Assembly: GCA_019192545.1 (NCBI GenBank)
Contig: JAHCMI010000009.1
Location: 96,227 to 160,226, forward strand
DNA: 64,000 nt
Direction: 5' to 3'
DNA from: Rivularia sp. MS3
GTDB lineage: Bacteria > Cyanobacteriota > Cyanobacteriia > Cyanobacteriales > Nostocaceae
This document shows positions 1 through 9,736 of this stretch, piece by piece. Each line of letters begins with the position of its first letter. Positions within the stretch are counted from its first letter, which is position 1. The notes under the pieces were generated by a model, which worked only from the letters and a program-made list of their open reading frames with translations, searched no databases and was not told where the DNA came from. Made by a program: the position numbers and the translations under genes.

Positions 1-89
1 TAAGTATTGTCGATTACCGATTTATAGCTTTAATTGAGTTTAATTAAAGACTTTGCTCCGACTATTTCTGTTCGTTGCTTTTTTTAAGT

Positions 90-133
90 TAGGACTTACG
101 CAATTGTCATAATATCTGGTTGGTGCGTGACAC
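90..133. repeat. 44-bp dispersed repeat, copy 1
   Basis: A 44-bp stretch starts with TAGGACTTACGC and ends with GGTGCGTGACAC. A second copy of exactly the same length lies at 27095-27138, with about 34 of 44 positions identical. The start matches the terminal repeat of the element at 39281-39370. It is probably a degraded MITE or insertion-sequence end. Confidence 0.55.
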
Positions 134-193
134 TGAATACCTGAAAACTACGTTCAAAGTTAATCAAAGTGTCACAGCACCCTACGAGGAAAT

Positions 194-1414
194 GTGCCGG
201 TTGCGGCCATTCCTATAAGTAAAGATACACAAATATGCATCGTCAATATGACTAATCAAAATCATCAGAGCATCACAAACATTTCCTTCCAAAGCGAAGT
301 AAGTTCTCGAACTGCTTTAAATACCCAATTCACCGACTTCATTACATTCGGTGATAGTCTTGCAGATGTTGGTAACTTATATATCACTACTCGCTCGACT
401 AATCCAACTCCACCATCCCCACCTTACGCTGATGGGCGCTTCTCTAACGGTGAATTAGTACCAGAAATAATTGCCAAAGAATTAGGTTTATCAGCTTCTA
501 CTCCTTCCTTAGCTGGTGGAGATAACTATGCATTCGGAACAGCAGAAACTGGTTCTGGCTTTTCTGATGAAGGGCTACCAAATGTTGGGGAACAAATCAA
601 AGCATACTTAAATATAGATGCACCTGCTAAAGGTGATATTTTCTTTATCACTGCTGGTTCAAATAATTTCTTTCCCGATATAGATGAAGAAATAATACCG
701 GATAATATCGCAACACCTGCAAGCGTGTTAGAAGGATTAACCGAAAATATTACCACCTTAGCGGATGCGGGAGCAAAAAATTTCATTATTCCTAATATTG
801 CCTTATTAGGTTCGCTTCCATATGCAAGAAATCAAGGAATTAGCGATGCTTTAAATAATGCATCAACTGAATTTAATTCTTTACTAGATAGTAAATTAGA
901 TGACCTTGAAAATGAATTAGCAATCAACATTATTGAATTAGATGTGAATAGTGAAATTGCTCAAATTCAAGCAAACCCCAGCGCTTTTGGCTTAACTAAC
1001 GTTACCGAAACAGCTTTAAATACAGAAACTTTAAATGTCGTACCTAATCCCAACGAATATTTTTGGTGGGATGAATTCCATGCGACAACTGCTGTTTCAA
1101 GTTTAGTTGCTCGAGGTGTAATGGACGAGATTCCTAAAAATACAGTGGGATTCTCAGATACTGAAAGTTCTCCTTATTTCCCTGGGGTTCAAAGTGTATC
1201 AATATCATACGATGACTATGAAACTAGTTACTCAATTGCTTACTCTACAGAAAATCTCAGCAATGATACATTTAATTTTGGGGCTACAAACGAATACTTG
1301 AATGACTTTGCTATCGGTGAAAGCAGCAACATGTTCTGGTTCGCAGATACCGAGCAAAAAAACATATTTGAAGAGATTGAGAATAGTTTATTTGTTACAC
1401 AAGGTTACTTCTAA
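194..1414 (+). CDS. GDSL/SGNH-family hydrolase (lipase/esterase-like)
   Basis: Predicted SGNH hydrolase of the plant-lipase/fatty-acyltransferase-like branch, acting on ester bonds of lipids or other acyl esters. The block I motif FGDSLADVGN puts the nucleophile at Ser55. A GSNN motif (block III) lies near residue 155, and WWDEFH near the C-terminus gives the Asp293/His296 dyad. There is no signal peptide, so export, if any, would be by a leaderless route such as the type I system encoded at 6.5-11.3 kb; that is inference. About 80 residues after the catalytic core match nothing I recognise. The start used is a GTG with GAGG four bases upstream; ATG 248 (residue 19) is an alternative without a ribosome site. 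The true substrate cannot be read from sequence. Confidence 0.85.
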   Translation: MPVAAIPISKDTQICIVNMTNQNHQSITNISFQSEVSSRTALNTQFTDFITFGDSLADVGNLYITTRSTNPTPPSPPYADGRFSNGELVPEIIAKELGLSASTPSLAGGDNYAFGTAETGSGFSDEGLPNVGEQIKAYLNIDAPAKGDIFFITAGSNNFFPDIDEEIIPDNIATPASVLEGLTENITTLADAGAKNFIIPNIALLGSLPYARNQGISDALNNASTEFNSLLDSKLDDLENELAINIIELDVNSEIAQIQANPSAFGLTNVTETALNTETLNVVPNPNEYFWWDEFHATTAVSSLVARGVMDEIPKNTVGFSDTESSPYFPGVQSVSISYDDYETSYSIAYSTENLSNDTFNFGATNEYLNDFAIGESSNMFWFADTEQKNIFEEIENSLFVTQGYF

Positions 1415-1475
1415 TTCTTAGCTTGGATAATTTACCATTATTTTCATTAATTACGTTGAAATCATTTTCAAGCTG

Positions 1476-1626
1476 TAAGTAAGTCGGCGTTAAAAAATCA
1501 AGGTATGTCCGAAGCGAGTGGAACGAAGTGAAACGAAGCATTCACCGAAGGTGTGGATCATCGCAATAGATTGAGGGTTGTTTACATTCCGTTACATAGT
1601 TCTGTTTATTTGTGCCGACTTACTTA
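1476..1626. mobile_element. MITE-like element with 13-bp perfect terminal inverted repeats
   Basis: The 151-bp segment is bounded by TAAGTAAGTCGGC on the left and its exact reverse complement on the right. The interior is non-coding and carries GAAGCGAGTGG/GAACGAAGTG-type direct repeats common in cyanobacterial repeats. TA dinucleotides at both ends suit a Tc1/IS630-type target. It lies between the GDSL gene and the terminator at 1640. Confidence 0.75.
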
Positions 1627-1639
1627 TATATATATAAGG

Positions 1640-1674
1640 AGTATCTAGAAAACTATTTTCTAGATACTTTTTTA
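1640..1674 (+). terminator. Rho-independent terminator
   Basis: A 13-bp perfect stem (AGTATCTAGAAAA with its complement) has a 3-base loop and is followed by a run of T. It is the first good terminator after the GDSL gene, although the element at 1476-1626 now separates them. Confidence 0.75.
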
Positions 1675-2375
1675 TGTTAACAACAAAAATAAAACACCTT
1701 ATTTAAATTAATCTTTATCGCTATACAATTACTTCAAAAATATTTCACGAATATTTCATAAACTAAATATAACATTTAAGTATTTAACTATACTATTTAC
1801 CAGTATATTTTTGTCAGTAACGCTACGATTATGATAATTTACGCTAAACTATAATACATTATGATTTTATATTAGCTTTCAAACAAAACTGCTTTTATAT
1901 ATTGCTAAATAAAAGTAGCGACACCTGCTAGATTATCGCCGTTCAAAAAACTAATATATTCTAAATTCTATAGATAATAGCTGATAATTAAAGACTAATA
2001 GAGTATATTTACCTAAATAAAAGTAGGATTAGTCAAACCAATCCTACATCAAAAAGCCCTCAGAAAAATTATCTTATACTGCAAAAACCCCTTACAGTAT
2101 TGCAATTAATCTATCAGGATTTTAGCTAAACAAATCAAATAAGTATGTTTACTAAAAAACAAATTAGTAATTAATTCATAATTGATTCACAATCATCTAT
2201 TCTTCAAATTTAGTTAATCTTTATGCGATTAAAAATTCAGAATTTCATGATTCTAAAGTCTCACGCTTTGCTCCACCTTGCTTGATGCGGCAATAAAAAA
2301 TAAATGAAAACTGGGTGCCAACATCTACTGACTTCAATTGTGTTCCGCTACATATTCTTTTATTGAACAGTAAAA
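1675..2375. other. AT-rich intergenic region
   Basis: I see no convincing coding sequence. One hairpin, GTAGGATT paired with AATCCTAC around a 9-base loop, lies at 2023-2047. The last bases before ATG 2376 are A-rich, without a clear Shine-Dalgarno site. Confidence 0.5.
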
Positions 2376-4604
2376 ATGGCAAATCCAAATGCGAAAGAGC
2401 AGTACATGCTCGAATTGATTAACCGAATGCGAACGAATCCGGAGGCTGAATACGATTTATTAGTTGATTTTAGTAATGAAGATATTAAGAGCGCTTTAAA
2501 TTATTTCAACGTCAACTTAGATGCGTTGAAATCTCAATGGAATCAGCTTCAAGCTGCACAGCCAGTAGCTTGGTCAAATCAATTACATGATTCCGCTGTT
2601 ACTCACAGCAAGTTAATGATTGATAATGATAAACAATCACATAATTTACCTAATGAACCGAACTTAAGCGATCGCATTCGTAATACTGGTTATGAATATA
2701 CAACCGTAGCAGAAAATATCTACGCTTACGGAAGTTCGGTTTTTGAAAGTCACGCAGCTTTTGCTATCGATTGGGGAAATGATGCCAATGGAATTCAAAG
2801 CCCCCCCGGACACCGTAATACTATTATGTCTAACAGTTTTCGGGAAGTTGGAATAGGTATTTTAGTAGAAGATAATCGCAGTACTAATGTAGGCTCATTA
2901 CTGACTACACAACATTTTGCTAACAGTCAAAAACTAGCAGCAAGCGATACATCTTGGCTGCTGGGTACTGTATTTCGCGATGTCGATAACAATGATTTTT
3001 ACAGCATTGGTGAAGGGCTGAGCGATATTACTGTCAAACTTAGCGGTATTAGTAACCCAAATTTCAATACCTCAATTCAAACTTTAAGCGCTGGTGGATA
3101 TCAAACTTTATTATCTCCCGGAGAATATCAAGTAGAGTTTGTTCGAGATAAAAAAATTCTTCAAACCGAGAAAGTCACTATAGACGATGAAAACGTCAAG
3201 GTAGACTTAATGATAGACGGTAAAACATATCAATTAGATAAGGGCAAGCGAGACGCACACTATAATCCAGGAAACGGGGATGCACTAATATTCAACACTT
3301 ACACTGCCGATACTCAATATCAAACTATCGATTTTATTTCGGTGGGTTTATCAAATTTAGGTAATCCATCAAAAGTTTTTCTCTATCAGGATAAAGATAG
3401 CGACAGACAACCTGATAGCCAAGAGAAAATCTTAGAAGTAGATACTAAACTTTTAGACAAACAGGGTTTTGCCCATATTCCGATTCAACCTACAAAAGTA
3501 GAAAATACGTTTTTTGTCGGCGCTTTATACGAAAGTCAAAACAATAATCCTACATGGATTCCTGTAGATAACGATTTATCGGCAAACTTATCTTGGATAG
3601 CTGCGAATGAGTCTAATGATTTAGATTTAAATAATTTTTCTCCTACTTTATTAGCAGAAAAAAATTGGCTATTACATGCTAGTTCATCAGACAGTCGAGA
3701 AGTAAAGATTACACCCAATATTCCGAAGGTAAATATTCAAGCAATCGATGATGCAGCCAGCGAAGCAGGAGATAGCGCAACTTTCACTATCAGCCGTACT
3801 GCGGAAACATCCACCCAGCTAACAGTTAAATACACTCTTTCCGGTAGCGCAGAATCCGGAAGTGACTATCAAAATATTTCTGGAAACGTTATTATCCCCG
3901 CAGGCTCAACATCAGCAAACGTCACAATTATTCCTATTGATGATGCTGAGATAGAAGCTTCAGAAAGCGTAATCCTAACTTTAAACGAGAGTAATAACTA
4001 CACTATTGGCAATAGCACCGCTAGAATGACTATTTCCGATAACGATAATCAAACTAGCCCTATCGAACCACCAAAAGTAAACATATCTGGTAACAACAAA
4101 CCAGATATAGGTACCAAATTGCAAAAAAGTAGCAATATCGAATTAATTGACTTCACAACTGAAACAGGAACAATAAAAGCTTCCGTCGAAGTTACTCGCG
4201 ATGCAGAGTATGACAACCTGGTTGGTTTTTATGCAGTTAATGATGCTAACGGTGGAATTAAAGTTAACGATGAAATTATTAATCCTGGCGATTCAAGATA
4301 CAAGCAAGCAGCTTTAGAAAACCGAATTACCAGTCTTGAATTGCTGCATACTGATAACCGAGGAGAATTTAACGGCACATTTGAAAGTGGAAGTATATTT
4401 GCTCCTTTCATCATCGCCGATGGCAATTTAACTGATGCTCTTAGCAACAATGCAGAAGTTTACTTCGCATACCAAGGTGCTAACAGCGATAACTTCGATC
4501 ACATTCGACTAATCGATGACAACAAATTTGGTTTTGAAGATTTAGCTGGAGGTGGAGATAAAGACTATAACGATTTGATTATCGATATAGATTTTACCGT
4601 CTAA
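2376..4604 (+). CDS. CAP-domain protein with Calx-beta and DUF4114 domains (predicted type I secretion cargo)
   Basis: A 742-residue modular protein. Residues 1-190 form a CAP/SCP-PR1 domain; HSKLM..., ENIYAYG and GHRNTIM...EVGIG are the usual CAP signatures. Residues 195-290 resemble an SdrD B/prealbumin-like fold starting GTVFRDVDNND. Residues 455-560 form a Calx-beta domain (calcium-binding beta sandwich). The last about 170 residues are a DUF4114 domain ending in GFEDLAGGGDKDYNDLIID. There is no signal peptide. The same Calx-beta plus DUF4114 tail recurs in the VWA protein at 12132-13844, and the type I exporter lies between them, so both are probably exported by it; this link is inference. 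The likely role is an extracellular calcium-binding matrix or adhesion protein. It is separated from its neighbours by long AT-rich gaps and is probably transcribed alone. Confidence 0.85.
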   Translation: MANPNAKEQYMLELINRMRTNPEAEYDLLVDFSNEDIKSALNYFNVNLDALKSQWNQLQAAQPVAWSNQLHDSAVTHSKLMIDNDKQSHNLPNEPNLSDRIRNTGYEYTTVAENIYAYGSSVFESHAAFAIDWGNDANGIQSPPGHRNTIMSNSFREVGIGILVEDNRSTNVGSLLTTQHFANSQKLAASDTSWLLGTVFRDVDNNDFYSIGEGLSDITVKLSGISNPNFNTSIQTLSAGGYQTLLSPGEYQVEFVRDKKILQTEKVTIDDENVKVDLMIDGKTYQLDKGKRDAHYNPGNGDALIFNTYTADTQYQTIDFISVGLSNLGNPSKVFLYQDKDSDRQPDSQEKILEVDTKLLDKQGFAHIPIQPTKVENTFFVGALYESQNNNPTWIPVDNDLSANLSWIAANESNDLDLNNFSPTLLAEKNWLLHASSSDSREVKITPNIPKVNIQAIDDAASEAGDSATFTISRTAETSTQLTVKYTLSGSAESGSDYQNISGNVIIPAGSTSANVTIIPIDDAEIEASESVILTLNESNNYTIGNSTARMTISDNDNQTSPIEPPKVNISGNNKPDIGTKLQKSSNIELIDFTTETGTIKASVEVTRDAEYDNLVGFYAVNDANGGIKVNDEIINPGDSRYKQAALENRITSLELLHTDNRGEFNGTFESGSIFAPFIIADGNLTDALSNNAEVYFAYQGANSDNFDHIRLIDDNKFGFEDLAGGGDKDYNDLIIDIDFTV

Positions 4605-5551
4605 AAAGATAGCAGTTTTAACTTCGGTAAAATACATCTTGTGGGATGAAGATAATAACAAGCAGGAAGTTATTGTTTCCCTTCAAGTTCAACCAACATG
4701 CAGGGAACCTTTATCTCTTATATCCTTCGGGCAGACGCAATACCTACGGTACGCTTCGTCAAGATTAGTTTTAGCAGTGAAAACTTATAACTTAACTTGC
4801 CTATATCAGTCTAGAAATTGTAATACGGTGAAATATAACTATTTCACAACATTAGTTACTAAGTTTTAAATTTCAGTGTTTTTCTTGTTTGCTTCAAAGA
4901 AATAATGCTAACTAAATCATCGTCAATTAGGACGTATGTATTTATATATTAAATATTAACGATATTTATTTTCACCAAATTATAATACTAATTTCTTAAT
5001 AACCCGACTATTTACTTAACATATATCAGAATAAATACTGATAGCTTCAATTATTCAACGGTTACTCTAATAAAATACAGGAATGTAACCGAAAAACTAG
5101 CTAATTGTGACTATAAAGACCATAAAGCTCCATCTGTCAAGCCAAATTTTGCGGTTTTTATTATTTAAATTCATTGTTTAATCAGTCATGAGCGTAGTTT
5201 GTTAGACTTGCTTTGATTTTTAATCTAGTCAACCAGCCTATATCTATTTTTAACAACGGTTAAACTATTAAATATATTAGCTTTTACACAATTATGGTCA
5301 AAATGCTTACTCATATATTATCAATACCCTTGGCAAACATAAGATTTTTTCACTACTATATTTTTCAGTAATTACCCGAATGGCATATGTTCCCAAATCT
5401 AGGTATTAATAACATTCAGCAGTCACGAGTAAAATTAAGTAAATGTTGTCTTTTATCCTTTATTAACCTTACTGTAGCTTGTTAATAACTTCATGGACAT
5501 ACTTTGATTGAAACAATTTATGACAGGGGCAACCCGAATGATACTGATATT
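4605..5551. other. Intergenic region, no supported gene
   Basis: About 0.95 kb, strongly AT-rich. A 76-codon frame at 4639-4869 has no recognisable motifs and unconvincing composition. A degraded REP-like stretch (CCTTCGGGCAGACGC then GGTACGCTTCGTC) lies near 4724-4765. Promoters for the secretion operon probably lie in the right half, but I cannot place one. Confidence 0.4.
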
Positions 5552-6310
5552 ATGACCGCACTTTTACAAATCGGCGATCGCACTATTAATGTTGATGAGA
5601 TTCTTCCACTGCTCAAGCAGTACGGAATGCTGCCTCAGCTACTAAGAGAAATAGTTATTGATGAGGCGACTACCTCTATTTCGCTCTCAGAAGAAGAAGT
5701 AACAGAAGCGTATAAACAATTTTATCAGCAACAGCAGCTAGGAAATGAGGAACAATTGCAAGCTTGGTTAAAATCCCGTGGCTTGGAACGAGAACAACTA
5801 GATTATTTAGTAACTCGTACTCTTAAGTTAGAAAAATTTAAACAAGATACTTGGGGAGCAAAGGTAGAGCCATATTTTCTTCAACGCAAGGAAAAGTTAG
5901 ACAAAGTCATTTATTCTTTGATTCGGGTAAATGATATTGCTGTTGCTCAAGAATTATACTTCCGCGTTCAAGAAAATGAGCAGCCCTTTGCAGAACTCGC
6001 CCGCGAATATTCAAAAGGTCCGGAAGCCCAAACAGGCGGATTAATTGGCCCGGTAGAGTTAGGAGTGCCCCATCCGGTTTTAGCAAAGATGTTGCTCAAA
6101 TCTCAACCTGGGCAGGCATTGCCCCCAACTCGTCTGGGGGATTGGATTTTAATCGTCCGCTTGGAACAATTCCTTCCCGCTCAGTTAGACGCAGCGACAC
6201 ATAAGCGATTGCTAAACGAGCAATTTGAAAGTTGGCTGCAAGGAGAAATATCTTCTGCAATCAAAAACGGGCAGCTATCGGCAGATAAAGATGATTCTAC
6301 AGAGGGGTAA
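5552..6310 (+). CDS. PpiC/SurA-like peptidylprolyl isomerase
   Basis: A parvulin-type foldase. After an N-terminal SurA-like helical region (residues 1-100 from ATG 5552), the PpiC domain covers about residues 120-220, with FAELAREYSKGPEAQTGG-type spacing typical of parvulins. No signal peptide or lipobox is seen, so it would act in the cytoplasm. It is the first gene of a run with the ABC exporter and HlyD adaptor (240-bp gap), a combination common in cyanobacteria that suggests a chaperone role for unfolded secretion substrates. A TTG at 5504 would add 16 residues, but the family usually begins close to the MTxLLQxG sequence, so I chose ATG 5552. The stop is followed by a heptamer repeat. 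Confidence 0.85.
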   Translation: MTALLQIGDRTINVDEILPLLKQYGMLPQLLREIVIDEATTSISLSEEEVTEAYKQFYQQQQLGNEEQLQAWLKSRGLEREQLDYLVTRTLKLEKFKQDTWGAKVEPYFLQRKEKLDKVIYSLIRVNDIAVAQELYFRVQENEQPFAELAREYSKGPEAQTGGLIGPVELGVPHPVLAKMLLKSQPGQALPPTRLGDWILIVRLEQFLPAQLDAATHKRLLNEQFESWLQGEISSAIKNGQLSADKDDSTEG

Positions 6311-6319
6311 TTCTATTTC

Positions 6320-6347
6320 AAATTTTAAATTTTGGATTTTGGATTGG
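6320..6347. repeat. Heptamer tandem repeat (AAATTTT/GGATTTT)
   Basis: Four 7-bp units (AAATTTT, AAATTTT, GGATTTT, GGATTGG) begin nine bases after the isomerase stop codon. This is one of the STRR-type heptanucleotide arrays of the window. Confidence 0.6.
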
Positions 6348-6526
6348 AATTTAAACAGTACAAATTAAAAATGTTAACTATGTTTATTTTTCATCCCGTT
6401 GAAAAAATAACAAACAAACAACCTATGCCATGTTTTATTGCCTGCATTTTTCTGTAAGCTCCTATACATTACTACAGTAAATAATCCAAAACCCTAGATA
6501 GTTGCTCCCCAATATCGTAATGTTCT

Positions 6527-6550
6527 CAAAATTCAAAATCCAAAATTCAA
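6527..6550. repeat. Heptamer tandem repeat abutting a start codon
   Basis: CAAAATT, CAAAATC, CAAAATT and CAA run directly into ATG 6551. No Shine-Dalgarno site lies between the array and the start codon, so the array forms the translation initiation region of the exporter gene. Confidence 0.65.
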
Positions 6551-9500
6551 ATGACTTATACAACAACTAATATCCAAGAATTTTTAGCAGGGATTGTTCC
6601 TTTTAACCAGCTACAACCGGGGAGTATGGCAAAGCTTTTAGAAAAAGCACAGCTGTACCGCTACCGGATGGGACAGGTTATTTTGGCAAAGGAAAAAATG
6701 CCCGCTCAAATATCAATTCTTTTTTCCGGGCAAGTACGCTTACTTGGTTACGAGCCTCAAACCCAAATACCTGTAACTTTGGAAAGACTCCAGCCCGGAG
6801 AAGTTATGGGTTGGCTAGAAACAGTACGGGGAGTACCTGGCTCTACTGCTATAGCTTCAACGGAAGTTATATGTATTAATATTGATGCTGCTGAGTTTCT
6901 GGCTTTATTAGGTCAGGATGAAAATTTTAGTAAATATTTTTATAATCGTGCGGGAATAGTTGAAGTATTTGAATTACTGTCGAAACAACTCAGACAGCAA
7001 GCAAACAACCAGTTAATTTTACATGCATCAAATTGTGCTAATACCAAAGAATTAGCGCTAAAAGTTTTTGATAACGTACAAATTGTTAACCTAACTACTA
7101 GCGATAGAGCTAAGCAATTAAGTTCCGATTATCATTGGTTAGTCAGTGGAGGAACTGTTTCCCCCGAATTAGTCGGCAATCATTTTGATGTAGATGAATC
7201 TTTACCAAAAGGAAGTCGGGTTCGTTTGTTGGGAATACAAGCCAACATATTTTCCCCATCAGAAACTTTATTGCCAGATACTACAGAAGAGGTACAGCAA
7301 GCGGATATCGCCGAGGTAATTCCGCCTGGTGGTTCTTCAACAACATACGATGATATTCCTTACGCACCCGCAGAGCCTCCGGAAGCCGAATATGATAACG
7401 GATACAACAACAAGTCTGCTGCTGCGAATAAGTACCCCCACGTGCGCGGTAGCGGTTCAGTAAATGCTATTTTGGCTTGCTTCCACATGTTGAGTAAGCA
7501 TCTAAATATGCCTTTCCGTAAGGAAGTTATTCGCAAAGTATTAGTTAACCAGCAGAAACGCACGGGTTCTTTATCATTACAACAATGTGGAGCCGTAGCC
7601 CAGTTAGTTGGTTTGAGACCGCAATTAATTGGCGTACCCCCAAGCGCATTAGGAAGAATTGAACCCCCTGCAATTGTCCAATGGCAAGATAGCTTTGCCG
7701 TACTTTACGAAATTAGTCCTAAAACAATAGTAGTTGGCGTACCAGAATCGGGAATCTTAAGTCAGCCAACTTCAGATGTCGCCCAAGTACTGCTTCAATC
7801 TCAACCTCAAAGCGAAGAACAACAACAAGAAGCTATCCCCGTGTTGCTGCTGCAAGCCACCGAAGAAACACCACAGCAAAAATTTGGATTAAGTTGGTTT
7901 TTACCTTCATTAAATAAATATAAAGGCGTACTCGTAGAAGTATTCATCGCTTCCTTCTTCTTCCAGTTGTTCGGTTTAGCGAACCCCCTTGTAACTCAAG
8001 TCATTATTGATAAGGTAATTAACCAGAACAGTCCGGATACTTTACAAGTTCTTGGTGTATTCCTACTGGTGATTGCAGTTTTTGAAGCAATACTTGGTAC
8101 TATTCGGACTTACTTATTTGTAGATACGACAAACCGTATCGATTTAGCTCTGGGTTCGGAAATTATCGACCATTTACTGCGCTTACCACTACGTTACTTT
8201 GAAAAGCGACCCGTAGGTGAACTAGCCACTCGGGTTAACGAATTAGAAAAAATTCGTAGCTTTTTAACGGGAACTGCTTTAACAGTGGTCTTAGATGCGG
8301 TTTTTTCCGTTATCTACATCATAGTGATGTTTATTTATAGCTGGATACTGGCTCTCGTAGCTCTAGGGACATTGCCATTATTCGCGATGCTCACCTTCTT
8401 TGTTTCTCCCATCGTCCGCAGACAGCTACGGCATAAAGCAGAGCGCAACGCTCACGCACAATCCCACTTAGTAGAGGTTTTGTCGGGTATCCAGACAGTT
8501 AAAGCGCAAAATATTGAATTACGCTCTCGCTGGCAATGGCAAGAACGTTACGCTCGTTATGTCAGTGCTGGCTTCAAAAACGTACAGACTTCTACTGCTG
8601 CTGGTTCTACCAGTGGTTTTCTCAATAAGCTTTCCGGTTTACTCGTACTTTGGGTAGGAGCTTATTTAGTATTAGACGGTAAACTCACTTTAGGACAGTT
8701 AATCGCTTTCCGCATCATAGCCGGTTATGTAACTTCTCCTTTATTACGTCTTACTCAGTTGTGGCAGAACTTCCAAGAAACTGCTTTATCTTTAGAACGC
8801 TTGAGTGACATTATCGACTCGCCCCAAGAAGCTAGCGAAGAAGATAAAGGTAACATTCCCATGCCGATGATTGAAGGAGCCGTCAAATACGATAACGTTT
8901 CCTTCCGCTTCAAACCTACCGGCCCAATGCAGCTAAATAACATTAACTTGGAATTTCCGGCTGGGGTATTTGTCGGTGTCGTCGGACAAAGTGGTTCTGG
9001 TAAAAGTACGTTGATGAAACTGCTACCGCGTCTTTATCCTTTAGAATCCGGGCGCATTCTTATTGACGGTTACGATATCAACAAAGTAGAACTTTACTCG
9101 CTACGGCAGCAAGTAGGTATTGTGCCACAAGATACCTTACTTTTTGAAGGCTCAGTACAGGAAAATATCGCCCTTAATTATCCCGATGCTACCCCAGAGG
9201 AGATTATCGAAGCAGCTAAAATTGCAGTGGCCCATGAATTTATCATGGATTTGCCGAATGGTTACAATAGTAGAGTAGGCGAACGAGGTAGCGCTTTATC
9301 CGGTGGACAGCGTCAAAGAGTCGCAATTGCCCGTACAATTCTACAAAATCCGCGCTTATTAATTCTTGATGAAGCTACCAGCGCTCTCGACTATGAGTCC
9401 GAACGTCAGGTATGCTTGAATTTAGCAGAAGCCTTTAAAGGGAGAACTGTTTTCTTTATCACGCATAGATTAAGTACAATCCGCAATGCCGACATTATTT

Positions 9501-9607
9501 TAATGTTAGATAAAGGTTATGTTGTAGAACAGGGAACCCATCAAGAATTAATGTCGCTCAAAGGGCGCTACTATTGCCTGTATCAACAGCAAGAAGCACA
9601 AATTTAA
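6551..9607 (+). CDS. Type I secretion ABC transporter with cNMP-binding and degenerate C39 domains
   Basis: HlyB-type exporter, 1018 residues. Order: a cyclic-nucleotide-binding-like beta barrel (about 10-150), a linker, a C39-peptidase-like domain (about 300-420), a six-helix membrane domain (about 455-740) and an ATPase. Walker A is GQSGSGKST at 812-820, the signature is LSGGQ at 916-920, Walker B is LLILDEATSAL and the switch is THRLST. The C39 domain lacks the catalytic pair: the Cys position reads SGSVNA and the usual WxxxHF reads WQDSF. It therefore probably binds substrate without cutting a leader, as in HlyB. With the HlyD protein downstream and a TolC-type outer-membrane protein encoded elsewhere, it would export leaderless proteins in one step. 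The stop codon overlaps a heptamer array. Confidence 0.9.
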   Translation: MTYTTTNIQEFLAGIVPFNQLQPGSMAKLLEKAQLYRYRMGQVILAKEKMPAQISILFSGQVRLLGYEPQTQIPVTLERLQPGEVMGWLETVRGVPGSTAIASTEVICINIDAAEFLALLGQDENFSKYFYNRAGIVEVFELLSKQLRQQANNQLILHASNCANTKELALKVFDNVQIVNLTTSDRAKQLSSDYHWLVSGGTVSPELVGNHFDVDESLPKGSRVRLLGIQANIFSPSETLLPDTTEEVQQADIAEVIPPGGSSTTYDDIPYAPAEPPEAEYDNGYNNKSAAANKYPHVRGSGSVNAILACFHMLSKHLNMPFRKEVIRKVLVNQQKRTGSLSLQQCGAVAQLVGLRPQLIGVPPSALGRIEPPAIVQWQDSFAVLYEISPKTIVVGVPESGILSQPTSDVAQVLLQSQPQSEEQQQEAIPVLLLQATEETPQQKFGLSWFLPSLNKYKGVLVEVFIASFFFQLFGLANPLVTQVIIDKVINQNSPDTLQVLGVFLLVIAVFEAILGTIRTYLFVDTTNRIDLALGSEIIDHLLRLPLRYFEKRPVGELATRVNELEKIRSFLTGTALTVVLDAVFSVIYIIVMFIYSWILALVALGTLPLFAMLTFFVSPIVRRQLRHKAERNAHAQSHLVEVLSGIQTVKAQNIELRSRWQWQERYARYVSAGFKNVQTSTAAGSTSGFLNKLSGLLVLWVGAYLVLDGKLTLGQLIAFRIIAGYVTSPLLRLTQLWQNFQETALSLERLSDIIDSPQEASEEDKGNIPMPMIEGAVKYDNVSFRFKPTGPMQLNNINLEFPAGVFVGVVGQSGSGKSTLMKLLPRLYPLESGRILIDGYDINKVELYSLRQQVGIVPQDTLLFEGSVQENIALNYPDATPEEIIEAAKIAVAHEFIMDLPNGYNSRVGERGSALSGGQRQRVAIARTILQNPRLLILDEATSALDYESERQVCLNLAEAFKGRTVFFITHRLSTIRNADIILMLDKGYVVEQGTHQELMSLKGRYYCLYQQQEAQI

Positions 9608-9640
9608 AGGTCAAAGGTTTAAGGTTAAAGGTCAAAGGTT
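9606..9640. repeat. Heptamer tandem repeat overlapping a stop codon
   Basis: Five units (AAAGGTC, AAAGGTT, TAAGGTT, AAAGGTC, AAAGGTT) start inside the TAA of the exporter gene and fill part of the gap to the HlyD gene. Degenerate units continue to about 9655. Confidence 0.75.
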
Positions 9641-9736
9641 GAGGAGTGAAAGGTTAATTTATAGCTTCTAATCCTAGTTCTTAAATCTTATACTTCCGTC
9701 CTCCCGTCCTCATAACTCCTAACTTTTTTAATTCCC

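Noticed and set aside
4639..4869. A 76-codon frame after the CAP protein gene
   Set aside because: No motif, poor composition and overlap with a REP-like repeat; probably random.
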